64,000 nucleotides of DNA from the NCBI RefSeq assembly GCF_001718695.1, contig NZ_CP013422.1, positions 558,001 through 622,000 of the forward strand, read 5' to 3'. This stretch comes from Burkholderia ubonensis. GTDB lineage: Bacteria > Pseudomonadota > Gammaproteobacteria > Burkholderiales > Burkholderiaceae. Under the pieces are notes generated by a model. It ran no database searches. It had not been told where the DNA came from and saw nothing but the letters and a program-made list of their open reading frames with translations. This document shows, piece by piece, positions 1-9,307 of the stretch (within the stretch, counting starts at the first letter, position 1; every line of letters begins with the position of its first letter). The position numbers and the translations under genes were made by a program.

Positions 1-33
1 CGGTTTGTTTTCTAAGCAGAGGCGAGATTCGCG

Positions 34-2445
34 ATGGCAAAGACGACAGGCGGAAAGAAAGCAGCGGGCAAGGGCTCGACGGAGCCGACCAAGAAGGTCA
101 CAGCGGCCAAGTCTGCTTCTTCCGCCAGGACGGTGTCTTCCGCCACGACGGCCACGGCAAGAAAAAAAACCGCGGCCGGCACCGCTCAGGCTGCGCCGGC
201 GCAGGCAGCCAGAACACGGGCTGCCGCCAGACCCGACTCCGGGCCGGCCAAGCCGGTGGCGAAGCGGGCAAGTGCGAAAAGCGCAAGGGACGCGGCTGCC
301 GCGGCGGACGAAACGGCAGTACGTAATACTCATGCACCCACGGTTCAACCGGCTGTCGTCCAGCAGCCGCGAGTCGATTTAGCCGGTACGGCGAACTCCA
401 TGACGAAAAAGCTGAACGAAGTATCCGTCGATGACGACGCAAATCAGAGCGACGAGCAGCCTGCTGCGGCTGCCGCTGGCAAATCCAAGGTGCGCGATCG
501 CCGCGCCAAGGAGAAGGCGCTGCTGAAGGAAGCGTTCGCGACGAGCACGCCCGGCACGGCCGAGGAGCTCGAAGAGCGTCGCGTGAAGCTGCGCGCGCTC
601 ATCAAGCTCGGCAAGGAGCGCGGCTTCCTCACGTATGCCGAAATCAACGACCACCTGCCGGACAACTTCACCGAGACCGAAGCCCTCGAAGGCATCATCG
701 GCACGTTCAACGACATGGGCGTGGCGGTCTACGAGCAGGCGCCGGACGCGGAAACGCTGCTCTTGAACGACAACGCGCCGGCGGCGTCGTCGGACGATGA
801 AGTCGAAGAGGAAGCGGAAGTTGCGCTGTCCACCGTCGATTCCGAATTCGGCCGCACGACCGATCCGGTGCGGATGTACATGCGCGAAATGGGCACGGTC
901 GAGCTGCTCACGCGCGAAGGCGAAATCGAGATCGCGAAGCGGATCGAGGACGGCCTGCGCCACATGGTGATGGCGATTTCCGCGTGCCCGACGACGATCG
1001 CCGACATCCTCGCGATGGCCGAGCGCGTCGCGAACGAAGAGAGCCGTATCGACGAGCTCGTCGACGGCCTGCTCGATCCGAATGCGTCGGACACCGACAC
1101 CGACGGCTTCTCCGCGAAGGCGGCGGAAGAGATCGAGAACGAGGACGACGAAGCCGAAGAGGAAGAGGAAGAAGAGGAAGAGGAGGACGATGACGGCGCC
1201 GCGCAGGCGACCGCCAACGCCGCCCAGCTCGAAGCCCTCAAGCGCGCATCGCTCGAGAAGTTCGCGCAGATCAGCGAATGGTTCGACAAGATGCGCCGCG
1301 CGTTCGAGAAGGAAGGCTACAAGTCGAAGTCCTACCTGAAGGCGCAGGAAACGATCCAGTCCGAGCTGATGACGATCCGCTTCACCGCGCGCACCGTCGA
1401 GCGCCTGTGCGACACGTTGCGTGCGCAAGTGGATGAGGTGCGTCAGGTCGAGCGTCAGATCCTGCACATCGTCGTCGACAAGTGCGGGATGCCGCGTTCG
1501 GAATTCATCGCGCGCTTCCCCGGTAGCGAGACGGATCTCGACTGGGCCGAGAAGGTCGCAGCCGAAGGGCATTCGTACAGCGCGGTGCTGTCGCGCAACA
1601 TCCCGGCGATCCGCGAACAGCAGCAGCGCCTGCTCGACCTGCAGGCGCGCGTCGTGCTGCCGCTGAAGGACCTGAAGGAAACCAACCGCCAGATGGCGGC
1701 GGGCGAATTGAAGGCGCGTCAGGCGAAGCGCGAGATGACCGAGGCGAACCTGCGTCTCGTGATCTCGATCGCGAAGAAGTACACGAACCGCGGCCTGCAG
1801 TTCCTGGACCTGATCCAGGAAGGCAACATCGGCCTGATGAAGGCGGTGGACAAGTTCGAATACCGTCGCGGCTACAAGTTCTCGACGTATGCGACGTGGT
1901 GGATCCGCCAGGCCATCACGCGTTCGATCGCGGACCAGGCGCGCACGATCCGGATTCCGGTTCACATGATCGAGACGATCAACAAGATGAACCGCATCTC
2001 GCGGCAGATCCTGCAGGAAACCGGTCTCGAGCCGGATCCGGCAACGCTCGCCGAGAAGATGGAAATGCCGGAAGACAAGATCCGCAAGATCATGAAGATC
2101 GCGAAGGAGCCGATCTCGATGGAAACGCCGATCGGTGACGACGACGATTCCCATCTCGGCGACTTCATCGAGGACAACAACACGGTCGCGCCGGCGGATG
2201 CCGCGCTGCATGCGAGCATGCGCGATGTCGTGAAGGATGTGCTCGATTCGCTGACGCCGCGCGAGGCGAAGGTGCTGCGGATGCGTTTCGGTATCGAGAT
2301 GAGCACCGATCACACGCTCGAGGAAGTCGGCAAGCAGTTCGACGTCACGCGTGAGCGGATCCGTCAGATCGAGGCGAAGGCGCTGCGCAAGCTGCGTCAC
2401 CCGAGCCGTTCCGACAAGCTGAAGTCGTTCCTCGAAGGGAACTGA
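34..2445 (+). CDS. rpoD: RNA polymerase primary sigma factor (sigma-70)
   Basis: Housekeeping sigma factor that recruits core RNA polymerase to -35/-10 promoters. The 803-residue product shows region 1.1 (about residues 182-210), region 1.2 (about 277-305, [11 protein letters not shown]), an acidic Glu/Asp run in the non-conserved stretch (about 366-388), regions 2.1-2.4 (about 571-645, including [17 protein letters not shown]) and the region 4.2 helix-turn-helix near the end ([18 protein letters not shown]). It is longer than E. coli RpoD (613 residues), mainly because of a low-complexity Ala/Lys/Thr-rich N-terminal tail of about 115 residues and the acidic insert. The ATG at 34 follows a purine-rich GGCGAGA; an internal ATG at 400 ([13 protein letters not shown]) would drop the tail. 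A terminator hairpin follows the stop. Confidence 0.97.
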   Translation: MAKTTGGKKAAGKGSTEPTKKVTAAKSASSARTVSSATTATARKKTAAGTAQAAPAQAARTRAAARPDSGPAKPVAKRASAKSARDAAAAADETAVRNTHAPTVQPAVVQQPRVDLAGTANSMTKKLNEVSVDDDANQSDEQPAAAAAGKSKVRDRRAKEKALLKEAFATSTPGTAEELEERRVKLRALIKLGKERGFLTYAEINDHLPDNFTETEALEGIIGTFNDMGVAVYEQAPDAETLLLNDNAPAASSDDEVEEEAEVALSTVDSEFGRTTDPVRMYMREMGTVELLTREGEIEIAKRIEDGLRHMVMAISACPTTIADILAMAERVANEESRIDELVDGLLDPNASDTDTDGFSAKAAEEIENEDDEAEEEEEEEEEEDDDGAAQATANAAQLEALKRASLEKFAQISEWFDKMRRAFEKEGYKSKSYLKAQETIQSELMTIRFTARTVERLCDTLRAQVDEVRQVERQILHIVVDKCGMPRSEFIARFPGSETDLDWAEKVAAEGHSYSAVLSRNIPAIREQQQRLLDLQARVVLPLKDLKETNRQMAAGELKARQAKREMTEANLRLVISIAKKYTNRGLQFLDLIQEGNIGLMKAVDKFEYRRGYKFSTYATWWIRQAITRSIADQARTIRIPVHMIETINKMNRISRQILQETGLEPDPATLAEKMEMPEDKIRKIMKIAKEPISMETPIGDDDDSHLGDFIEDNNTVAPADAALHASMRDVVKDVLDSLTPREAKVLRMRFGIEMSTDHTLEEVGKQFDVTRERIRQIEAKALRKLRHPSRSDKLKSFLEGN

Positions 2446-2467
2446 TCTCCAGCGTTTCACTTGCGAA

Positions 2468-2503
2468 CGCCGCCGGCATCCACGCGATGCCGGTGGCGTT
2501 TGT
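2468..2503 (+). terminator. Intrinsic terminator after rpoD
   Basis: A 13-bp stem with one G-T wobble (arms 2468-2480 and 2486-2498) closes a 5-base loop and runs into a short T stretch, 22 bases after the rpoD stop. Confidence 0.65.
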
Positions 2504-2525
2504 CCTCTCCCCGCCGCTTTGTTGT

Positions 2526-2531
2526 TACAAT
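2526..2531 (+). promoter_or_regulatory. Possible -10 box for the tRNA gene
   Basis: TACAAT lies about 55 bases before the mature tRNA 5' end, just after the rpoD terminator. No convincing -35 box at standard spacing was found, so this is only a weak candidate. Confidence 0.25.
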
Positions 2532-2584
2532 GCCGGCCCGGCGTCTTCGCCGCAACTGCGCGCCGCACGCCTGGTTTCACATCG

Positions 2585-2663
2585 GGGCCCCTAGCTCATG
2601 CTTGGTTAGAGCAGCGAACTCATAATTCGTTGGTGCCGGGTTCGACTCCCGGGGGGCCCACCA
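2585..2663 (+). tRNA. tRNA with CAU anticodon, probably tRNA-Ile2
   Basis: Full cloverleaf: acceptor arms GGGCCCC (2585-2591) and GGGGCCC (2653-2659) pair perfectly, the T arm is CCGGG-TTCGACT-CCCGG (2636-2652), the anticodon loop has CAT at 2621-2623, and CCA is encoded (2661-2663). A CAU anticodon is shared by initiator Met, elongator Met and Ile2, where C34 becomes lysidine. The GGGCCCC acceptor resembles known Ile2 tRNAs more than elongator Met, and the 5' G1-C72 pair argues against initiator. An automatic annotator may call it tRNA-Met. The 3' end is intact, and the Tn7-like element begins about 30 bases downstream. Confidence 0.9.
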
Positions 2664-2694
2664 GATTTCCTTTCCGGTCGATGCGTTGCGTTGT

Positions 2695-2771
2695 TGTGCC
2701 GTTAAGCATAAAGTGGCCACTTGGACACGTTATGCTTTATTTTCCGATGGGACGCATTTTGCTTTATCGGG
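2695..2771. repeat. tRNA-proximal end of the Tn7-like element with TnsB-like sites
   Basis: The stretch opens with TGTGCC and an AAGCATAAAG box (2704-2713). Two boxes in the opposite orientation follow: GGACACGTTATGCTTTATT at 2723-2741 and a looser copy at 2749-2771. The 12-base palindrome AAGTGGCCACTT sits at 2711-2722. Matching boxes recur at 17937-18110. Short repeated boxes at both edges of a tns/tni element are the usual form of transposase (TnsB) binding sites. The exact tip is an inference, since no clean 5-bp target duplication could be matched. Confidence 0.5.
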
Positions 2772-2824
2772 AATCGGTGGTAGCGTGAAAAGCTTTGTGC
2801 GCGGTATGCAGCCGCGAATGGGCG

Positions 2825-2855
2825 TAAAAAAGCCGGCATGCACGCCGGCTTTTTC
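2825..2855. terminator. Bidirectional terminator between tRNA and tniQ
   Basis: A 7-bp GC stem (2831-2837 with 2844-2850) is flanked by an A run on the left and a T run on the right, so it can stop both rightward transcription past the tRNA and leftward transcription from tniQ, whose stop codon ends at 2878. Confidence 0.7.
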
Positions 2856-2877
2856 GCTGTGAAGGGGGGACGGGCGC

Positions 2878-4176
2878 CTAGCTCACGCCAAGCGCCTCCT
2901 TGACCTCCTGGAGCACGTCTATGACGCCGCGGATGCTGCCCAGGACTTCCTTGGGCACTCGAGCATTAAGCTCCCGCAGATTGATGGCCTTGCCGTCGGC
3001 GATGATGTCCCGGCATGCCGCCTCGATGACGGTGCGGGCATTGACTACGCTCTGTTCTTTCCGGCGCTGCATATAGTGCCTCCAGCGTTCGGCGAGGACG
3101 CGCGCTTCCTTGTTCGCATTCTGGTACAGCAGCCTGGTGTCGACGTCGAGGCGGCGTGATGCCTCCGCTACGCTGATGATGGACGGAAGTCTGCTGAACG
3201 TGTGCAATTCGTCGCGAACCTTCTCCCAGTCGATTGAGCGGGCGGTCGCCCGTTTTGTCTCAGCGGGGAACAGCATCGCGAGCTGGTGGACTTCTGCCGT
3301 GCGGGGAGTCCAACCGTCTAAATTGCCCGTTAGCAACCGCGGGAGTGGCAATCCGGTCTGTGACGCGATGCGCAAATGTGCTGGTAACGCAGGAGCGCCG
3401 CCTTCCTTCAACCAGTGATGCACCGTAGTCTTGCTCAGGCCCAGACGCCGGGCAAAAACTGCTCCCTTTCCGTTGTCGACCTGGGTAACAAGCGTTTGTA
3501 TTGCGTCAAGCATCCCCTGCCGGACAGGCGGCGCTTCGAATGACGCTTGAGCTTCCAGCATCGCCCCGACCTGAGTCGCCTTCCAGAGCTCCTCCGGAGA
3601 AGCAGGCGCAGGCGGCTCTCCATCGCCGAGAAAAGCCCCGCAGTGCGCGCACCAGCCGGGAACGACGTAGGCCGACTTGTGCCGCGCGTCAGCGCGTCCG
3701 CAATCCGGACAGATGTGCACCAACTCGACCTTGTGCTGGGCGCATACATTCACTGCACCCACGTCCCATGCCAGGCGGAAATAGGGCGTTTTGCCGCTGC
3801 CCCGGTCCTCTGCGAAGCATGCCGGACACCAACGTGAGCACGTCGCGGCCAGGCTGGTTTGAGCAATAACGTCACGCCATGGCAACAGTGTGAGTCTGTC
3901 GAGTCGTTCGACGCTCGTAAGAGCTGAGAGCGCGGCAGACCAGTTGCTCGCTGCTTCTCCGACGCCGCCGATGTTCCCCACATGCCATTCATGCTTCGCC
4001 GAAAGCTCCCAGCCAACAGTTTTGGCGACTTGCCGGCAAAGCGCTGCCGCCGACACGCTGTGCGACACGGCCAGCCGGCAGAAGTAGCTGAGCAGGCTTT
4101 CAACCTCGGGCGTGCCGAGGCCGATGGGTTCGAGAGCGTGCAGTGTCGAGCGTGGATTTGAAATTGTGTAACTCAT
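2878..4176 (-). CDS. tniQ: TniQ/TnsD-family target-site protein
   Basis: Target-selector subunit of a Tn7-like transposon. In known systems TniQ/TnsD proteins bind the attachment site DNA and recruit the ATPase and transposase. The 432-residue product starts at the ATG at 4176, which overlaps the upstream ATPase stop in an ATGA junction and so implies translational coupling. The N-terminal third has the TniQ-type LSYFCRLAVSH block. A zinc-ribbon region follows with Cys pairs (CSRWCPACF, then CPDCG and CAHCG). After it comes a helix-turn-helix-like segment (RLGLSKTTVHHWLKEGG). It is the last gene of the tnsAB-tnsC-tniQ operon and nearest the tRNA. A tRNA-side target is inferred from position. 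Confidence 0.85.
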   Translation of the reverse strand: MSYTISNPRSTLHALEPIGLGTPEVESLLSYFCRLAVSHSVSAAALCRQVAKTVGWELSAKHEWHVGNIGGVGEAASNWSAALSALTSVERLDRLTLLPWRDVIAQTSLAATCSRWCPACFAEDRGSGKTPYFRLAWDVGAVNVCAQHKVELVHICPDCGRADARHKSAYVVPGWCAHCGAFLGDGEPPAPASPEELWKATQVGAMLEAQASFEAPPVRQGMLDAIQTLVTQVDNGKGAVFARRLGLSKTTVHHWLKEGGAPALPAHLRIASQTGLPLPRLLTGNLDGWTPRTAEVHQLAMLFPAETKRATARSIDWEKVRDELHTFSRLPSIISVAEASRRLDVDTRLLYQNANKEARVLAERWRHYMQRRKEQSVVNARTVIEAACRDIIADGKAINLRELNARVPKEVLGSIRGVIDVLQEVKEALGVS

Positions 4177-5210
4177 GCGGCACTCCTTCTGCCAGCTGAT
4201 GCCTGACGCTGCGGCCGACGCATGATGCGGGTGAGGCCGGGATTGATGGCCTCCTCGCCGTCGAGGATTTCGGTCAATATCCGGTCGCGCTGTGCTTCGG
4301 TGAGCAGCGCTCGCCGTAGCGCGTCCTCTGACCAACGCCCGTCGGCTTCGGCCAGCCTGGCTGCTCGAGTGAGCACGCTGCTCAACGTGCCGATGCAGCC
4401 CAGCGTGTTCTCGTGGAGCGCTCCTGCGTAACGTGTCAGTTCGCCGCCCCAGAGTTCAGGAAGCATCTTTTCGAATGCCTGGATGCAGGCGAAGAACGCT
4501 CGAACATCCTCGGGACGGTCCTGCCGATAGCGTTCGAAATGCAGGACATGCGAGCGTCGGGCGAGTTGGCCGGACAACGACATGAGCCGGTACAGGTCGT
4601 AGGAGCCGACCAACACCATCTGCGTGCCGCACTGGTTCACCAATGACTTCAGCGTATCAAGCTGAATCTCCAGCTTGGAACTGCCGCGCGTCTGGTGAAT
4701 GATGTGAGCGGCTTCGTCAATGACGAGGAACTGGACTTGCCGCTCGCGCAGCCCACGTTCGACGGCCGTTCTCAGCGCCGCGAGGCTGTTGCCACTGGCA
4801 CCGCGCGGCCGGACCATGCGTCCAGACTGCTGGTCGATACCATAGGCCGCTTTCGGCGAGTCGAGGTCGTCGCCAAGCTGAGCGAGAATCTGCCGATAGA
4901 AAAGTCTCCACGAGAACTCGTTCTCACCAGAGGCAGGTGCCTCGACGAAGATGGCCGGAATCGTTCCGGCGTCGGCTTCCATTGCCGCGGAGGCGCGCTC
5001 AACTGCCGCCTCGACCATGTATCTGGCCAGCGTGGTCTTGCCGGCGCCAGTCGGGCCGCAAACGAGGAGCGTGCTGTCCTGGCTGCCGGGGTAAATCAAG
5101 GTTTCCAGTTCAGACATGACTTGCGCGATGCGCGGGTGTCTGATGCGCTTGCCGAGCAGCATGCTCGCCGAATTCGGAATCGGCGAAAGTGGTGCGGAGT
5201 GTTGTTTCAT
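4173..5210 (-). CDS. tnsC: TniB/TnsC-type AAA+ transposition ATPase
   Basis: ATP-dependent regulator linking the target-bound TniQ to the transposase. The 345-residue protein has Walker A GPTGAGKT at residues 52-59 and Walker B FLVIDEAAHI at 161-170, followed by arginine-rich sensor segments (LARRSHVLHFERY). This is the TniB branch of the AAA+ family. It lies 8 bases downstream of tnsAB and overlaps tniQ by 4 bases, so the three genes form one tight operon. Confidence 0.88.
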   Translation of the reverse strand: MKQHSAPLSPIPNSASMLLGKRIRHPRIAQVMSELETLIYPGSQDSTLLVCGPTGAGKTTLARYMVEAAVERASAAMEADAGTIPAIFVEAPASGENEFSWRLFYRQILAQLGDDLDSPKAAYGIDQQSGRMVRPRGASGNSLAALRTAVERGLRERQVQFLVIDEAAHIIHQTRGSSKLEIQLDTLKSLVNQCGTQMVLVGSYDLYRLMSLSGQLARRSHVLHFERYRQDRPEDVRAFFACIQAFEKMLPELWGGELTRYAGALHENTLGCIGTLSSVLTRAARLAEADGRWSEDALRRALLTEAQRDRILTEILDGEEAINPGLTRIMRRPQRQASAGRRSAA

Positions 5211-5218
5211 GAATCACC

Positions 5219-7924
5219 TCAAAACGTGTCAAGGTCGGGAATGTCGTCCCACGCTGCTGCCTCAGGCAGCGATTGGACCGGATTGATTGGTGTCGATGAC
5301 CTTGTCTCTGCCGGCGATTCGGCAGCGCTAGATGTTTCCTCGGTGAGGCTAAATCGGCGTAGCGGCGTGACGGGAGCAATGCTCGCGAACTGCAAACTGT
5401 TGTACAGCGACTTGTTTTCAACCTGGCGCTCGAAGGCAACGGCCAACGCGCCCTCCGGCGTGAAGGTGCGCATGAATTGCTTGAGCCGTTGCGCATCCTG
5501 CTCGTCACTGACAGATGTGCGGTAGCGTCGGTCGTATTCCTGCGTCAGAGCTTTCCGTTCATTTTCGGTAAGTTGACCAAGGCCGTTCAGGCTCGGGCAA
5601 ACAGCCTGAACCCATTGGTCCTTCACGCGTACATAGACGGACGATGCATCCCACGGGTCGTACCGGACCGGGAGCCGTTGACCAGCGACTTGGAACGACT
5701 GGAACGCAGGGTTGTGGTAAAGCCTCTCGTTCACTTTTACGCCGCGCTGCGGATGAACTCGACGCAAGCCTTCTCGGTCAACCGGAGGGCATGTGGCAAT
5801 CAGGAAGTCGCGGTTGAACTGGATGTGCAGGTGTTCCCGCGAACCGCTCTCGCGCAAGCCGCGCAGAAATGCTTCGCGCGGGGACTCGCCCAGAACGGGA
5901 TGCTGCTCCTGGTCGTAGTATTCCGTAGCCCAATACTCGACCCCGTAATAGAGTGGTTCGAGCGTCCACTCGGCGAGATTCTTGGGCAGATGCGAACCGG
6001 AAACCATCCGGACGTGCTTTGTGGCCTTCGTGTTGCCCGCGAGGCCGTGGATGTAGTCGACGTTCAGTCGGCCGAACATACGCTCGAGTACCGCGCCGTG
6101 ACGGGGGTTGCCGGACGGGCGAAAGCGTAGATGACAACCCATTGCCTTGAGAAAGGACTTGAATGCGTCGGACCGGAAGTCGCTGCCGTTGTCGACGAGG
6201 ACCAGTTCCGGCAGTCGATTGAATCGCCGGACCATGTCGCGAATCACCATCATCACAGAGTGGTAAGACGGCGGGTCATACGTCAGGAACATGCCCACAA
6301 TGCGCCGCGTATAGGCGTCCACGGCAAGGGACAACCATGGCCTGCCGAGATTCTTGCCCGTTCGGCTGGAGAGGAGCTCAATGTCCAGCTCCGTGTGGTC
6401 GATATGTACGAACTGGAAGGGGCGGCTGCCATTTATCGGTGTGTGATAGTGAAGAGCGTCCACGAACGCATCCTTCTGGTATGCCAGGCGTTTCCCTTCT
6501 CGAATCCGGATGTCGTGATTGGTCGCTTGCGACTTGATGTGCTTAATCAAGGTCGGGTACGAAGGCGCCTGCACGTTTTCCTGCGCGCACACCACCACCA
6601 GATGTCGATGGCAGGTCTTGTAGTTAATCGCCTTGCTGTTCCGCCAGTGCTCGTCGATGACGCGGTCCATCAGGTCAGTCTGCTCATCACTCAGACGGGC
6701 GGTGTGATTTCCGCGCGCACTTATGTGCGGCACCAGAGCGAGAATCTCATGGTCACCATTGGCTCGCGCGATGGCCTGACAGGTGTTCCAGCGACGCAAT
6801 GTGCGCGCGGAAACCGTCGCCGTTGCCGATTCCGACTGGAGTAGCGTCTGGCGCCGAAGTGCTTCCGCGTACTCGTCTTCCGTATATCGGCTCAGACCGA
6901 GGTTGGCAGGCGGTGCTGCCTCGAGGACCCGGATGCGATTTTCGTCATGAGCAGCAAGGAGCCAGTCACGCTGAAGCTCCATGGTCGTATGGTCCTGTCT
7001 GTTGCAGACCACGCTCTTTTCGCCGACCAGCGTGATGGTCAGTTCCTGACCTTCGAATTCGAACCGGGTGCCGACGGCGACATGAAGCGCGAAGCGCTCG
7101 TAGCCGGGCGGCGTTGCGCGATGCGACTCCGCATACAGGAACTCGCGTAGCGTTGTGTCCCGGTAGATTCGAAATCGCCGGGGATTGCGCAACGACTCGC
7201 GGTCAAGGTCTGTCACAACGAGCTGGTCAGCGATAGCCTTGTTCAACTGGTCGGCACTGAGCGCGTACGGCGGCTCCAGCAATTCATAAAAGTGAAGCGC
7301 ACCATGTTCCTTCAGGCCGGCATCGAGGCGAGCGAGGACATCCTCAGGACACGGTTCTGCCGCCGGGAGATAATAGTCGGCAAGATGCTGCAGATTTTCG
7401 ATACGGCGCCGGGGAATGGCAGCATCGCTGCGAATCCGATACCGAATACCACGTTCGGCGAGCTGCTCCTCGATTTGCGGCGAACACCAGTTCCCATCGG
7501 CATGTCGCTGGTAGCGATAGGGGTACTTCTCGGCCAGCCGGGTCAGCTTTGCCTCGGACTTCCATTCCTCGAGCGTAATGCCGTCCTGGCAAATGACGAG
7601 AAAGTCCGGGGTGTGATGAATCGCACGGATTTCACCAGTGGCGTCGTCGAGCAGGGTGAGCTGCAACTTGCACGGCTGCGGATAAAACTCCAGCACATGT
7701 TTGTCGTATTCGAAACCGATAGCGGCAGCGAACTCGATGCCGTAGCTCTCTGTGGCGATTTCGCACGCCATCTTCCGGCTTGCCACGTAGGTAATGACAT
7801 TGCCTCCCCGGGAGGCCACATCGCGCACGGGCGCGTGGATGCGAGCTTCCTGGACCAGCTTGCGGCCCGCGGGTGGCGTGCCCAGATGGTCTAACAGGTC
7901 GGTCAGTTGCGCCTTGTTCAGCAT
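5219..7924 (-). CDS. tnsAB: Fused TnsA endonuclease-TnsB integrase transposase (TnsAB)
   Basis: Transposase that should make both the 5' cuts (TnsA) and the 3' cuts and strand transfer (TnsB). Residues 1-230 resemble TnsA: a conserved Glu region (E59/E64), TPDF with D107, and E120-W-K122 as the E-x-K of the restriction-like fold. The rest is TnsB/Mu-type: a DNA-binding region (about 260-490), then an rve catalytic core with D509 (HIDHTELD), D578 (LVDNGSDF) and E614 (GAVLERMFG), which gives a DD(35)E spacing, and a C-terminal beta-barrel-like domain. At 901 residues it equals the sum of a TnsA and a TnsB. The ATG at 7924 opens the operon. Fused TnsAB proteins are known in some Tn7-like lineages. 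Catalytic assignments come from motif reading, not alignment. Confidence 0.85.
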   Translation of the reverse strand: MLNKAQLTDLLDHLGTPPAGRKLVQEARIHAPVRDVASRGGNVITYVASRKMACEIATESYGIEFAAAIGFEYDKHVLEFYPQPCKLQLTLLDDATGEIRAIHHTPDFLVICQDGITLEEWKSEAKLTRLAEKYPYRYQRHADGNWCSPQIEEQLAERGIRYRIRSDAAIPRRRIENLQHLADYYLPAAEPCPEDVLARLDAGLKEHGALHFYELLEPPYALSADQLNKAIADQLVVTDLDRESLRNPRRFRIYRDTTLREFLYAESHRATPPGYERFALHVAVGTRFEFEGQELTITLVGEKSVVCNRQDHTTMELQRDWLLAAHDENRIRVLEAAPPANLGLSRYTEDEYAEALRRQTLLQSESATATVSARTLRRWNTCQAIARANGDHEILALVPHISARGNHTARLSDEQTDLMDRVIDEHWRNSKAINYKTCHRHLVVVCAQENVQAPSYPTLIKHIKSQATNHDIRIREGKRLAYQKDAFVDALHYHTPINGSRPFQFVHIDHTELDIELLSSRTGKNLGRPWLSLAVDAYTRRIVGMFLTYDPPSYHSVMMVIRDMVRRFNRLPELVLVDNGSDFRSDAFKSFLKAMGCHLRFRPSGNPRHGAVLERMFGRLNVDYIHGLAGNTKATKHVRMVSGSHLPKNLAEWTLEPLYYGVEYWATEYYDQEQHPVLGESPREAFLRGLRESGSREHLHIQFNRDFLIATCPPVDREGLRRVHPQRGVKVNERLYHNPAFQSFQVAGQRLPVRYDPWDASSVYVRVKDQWVQAVCPSLNGLGQLTENERKALTQEYDRRYRTSVSDEQDAQRLKQFMRTFTPEGALAVAFERQVENKSLYNSLQFASIAPVTPLRRFSLTEETSSAAESPAETRSSTPINPVQSLPEAAAWDDIPDLDTF

Positions 7925-7980
7925 TACGTCCTCACAGAAATTGCTTACAAAGGACGTGTAGTGCCCCGGGTATCTGACCA

Positions 7981-7992
7981 GTCGTATACGAC
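7981..7992. promoter_or_regulatory. Palindromic operator candidate between tnsAB and the small HTH-type gene
   Basis: GTCGTATACGAC is a perfect 12-base palindrome in the 136-base divergent region, 57 bases from the tnsAB start and 69 bases from the start of the small gene. Its position suggests control of both transcripts, perhaps by the small DUF6471-like protein. Confidence 0.4.
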
Positions 7993-8060
7993 CGATTAAA
8001 CTGTGCGAGAATTCGCGCTTCCTCGAAAATTAGCGGCCAATTCAAGGTAAAGGTGCAAGG

Positions 8061-8321
8061 ATGGATGAGGTACCGCTCAAGAGAACCGCATCCCAAGCCG
8101 ACTCGTACGGCTCGTGGGAGGAGACGGCGAAGGAATTGATAGTGGAAGAGATGTCCCGGAAGCGCCTGACCTACAAGGAACTGGCGAGGCGACTGGAACA
8201 GTACGGGATTGATGAATCGCCGAACCAGATAAATCGGAAGGTCAACCGGAAGCGATTCTCGGCGGCTTTTCTGCTGGCCTGCCTGGCGGCGATGGAAGTC
8301 AAGTCCATTCGGATTATTTAG
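8061..8321 (+). CDS. Small DUF6471-like putative HTH regulator
   Basis: The 86-residue protein has an HTH-like core (LTYKELARRLEQYGIDESPNQINRKVNRKRFSAAFLLACLAAM) of the kind seen in DUF6471 proteins, which look like one-domain XRE-type DNA binders. It is divergent from tnsAB across a palindrome, so regulation of transposase expression is the simplest guess. An AAGG-rich leader precedes the ATG. Family assignment is by recall and motif, and function is inferred. Confidence 0.65.
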   Translation: MDEVPLKRTASQADSYGSWEETAKELIVEEMSRKRLTYKELARRLEQYGIDESPNQINRKVNRKRFSAAFLLACLAAMEVKSIRII

Positions 8322-9307
8322 GGACTGACTGTGAGCGCTCTGAGCGTCTGCCCAGAATCCGTGCGGATTTAACCACCTGAGCCGATTTGCCCGTCGCATG
8401 GCACCCTCACTACGTACCCTCTCATAAAAAGGGGACGATGCCGTGGTCCAAAGGGCCATAGCACATTAGGTGCGACATGCTCAGGTCGGCGTTGCGCCGA
8501 CTTTCAACCTAGCAAATCTGGTGGACACGTTCAAGATTCATTGACGCGCAATGTGCCTCGGGCGCGTCGCCATGACCGCGCATCGCAGCTACGAACACGT
8601 CTTGTCCCCAAAAATTGTCGACAAATCCGTGGATAGGTTTTTGATGAGTTTGCTAACTCATTGACGTGGCTGGATTTTCTGGTGATGAGCGCTGGGTGAG
8701 CGTCGAGTGGAACATATACACATCCGTCTGTTGATGGCGATGACCTTCACAGATGCCGTCGCGATTCGAACATCGTCCTCGGCGACATCAACCCGGTGCG
8801 ATATGCACGGGCGAGACGGATACTCCACGTCTCCGGGCGCGGTCACAACGCAGCCCATGTGCTTCGGACACGTCCTCACATGTGAGCAGCAGTCGTTCGC
8901 CGACCAAGTCGCCAATGAACGGTTGCTGCTTGACGGAACGCACGCGTAGGTGATGTCACCAGACAACCTGGGAGCCACAGGTGCCATCCAGCGTGAAAGT
9001 CTCCCGACCATTGCCTACGTGCCGGGGGATGTCTTGAGAAGCTCGAGGTGCAAGCTAAGCAGCGTAGCTATGCAGAGGTTTGGCCGGTTTCCCGGGATGA
9101 CGGTCAAAAAAGAGTAATATTTCCACTTAACTTAGGGAAAGCACCAAAAAAAGTTTCCACGCAATTCGCATTTGCAAGAAGAGAATAAACTCCTTGCGGG
9201 AGCATCACAGGTAATAGCGCAATCAATATCGTGGTTCAACCTGGGTGGCGTCGCCCACAGTAATGGCGACTCGGTTGAACCCAGTACAAATAATGAGGAA
9301 CGGGGTG
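8322..9307. other. Gene-poor spacer inside the transposon
   Basis: Nearly 1 kb with no frame showing believable protein character. Short open frames on both strands (for example 8707-8949 +, 8658-9011 -) have scattered Cys/Ser/Arg composition and no recognisable motif. The last 200 bases are A/T-richer (around 9110-9200) and probably hold the promoter of the large defence gene. Confidence 0.5.

Noticed and set aside
379..2580. 733-codon open frame antisense to rpoD
   Set aside because: Arg/Leu/Asp-rich text that mirrors the codon bias of rpoD on the other strand; no motif, and rpoD itself is unambiguous.
2878..8321. CRISPR-associated transposon (CAST)
   Set aside because: Considered because of TnsAB, TnsC and TniQ, but no cas gene, direct-repeat array or tracr-like RNA is visible anywhere in the element.
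8707..8949. 80-codon gene in the transposon spacer
   Set aside because: No ribosome site, irregular composition, and no motif; overlapping frames on the other strand are equally long.
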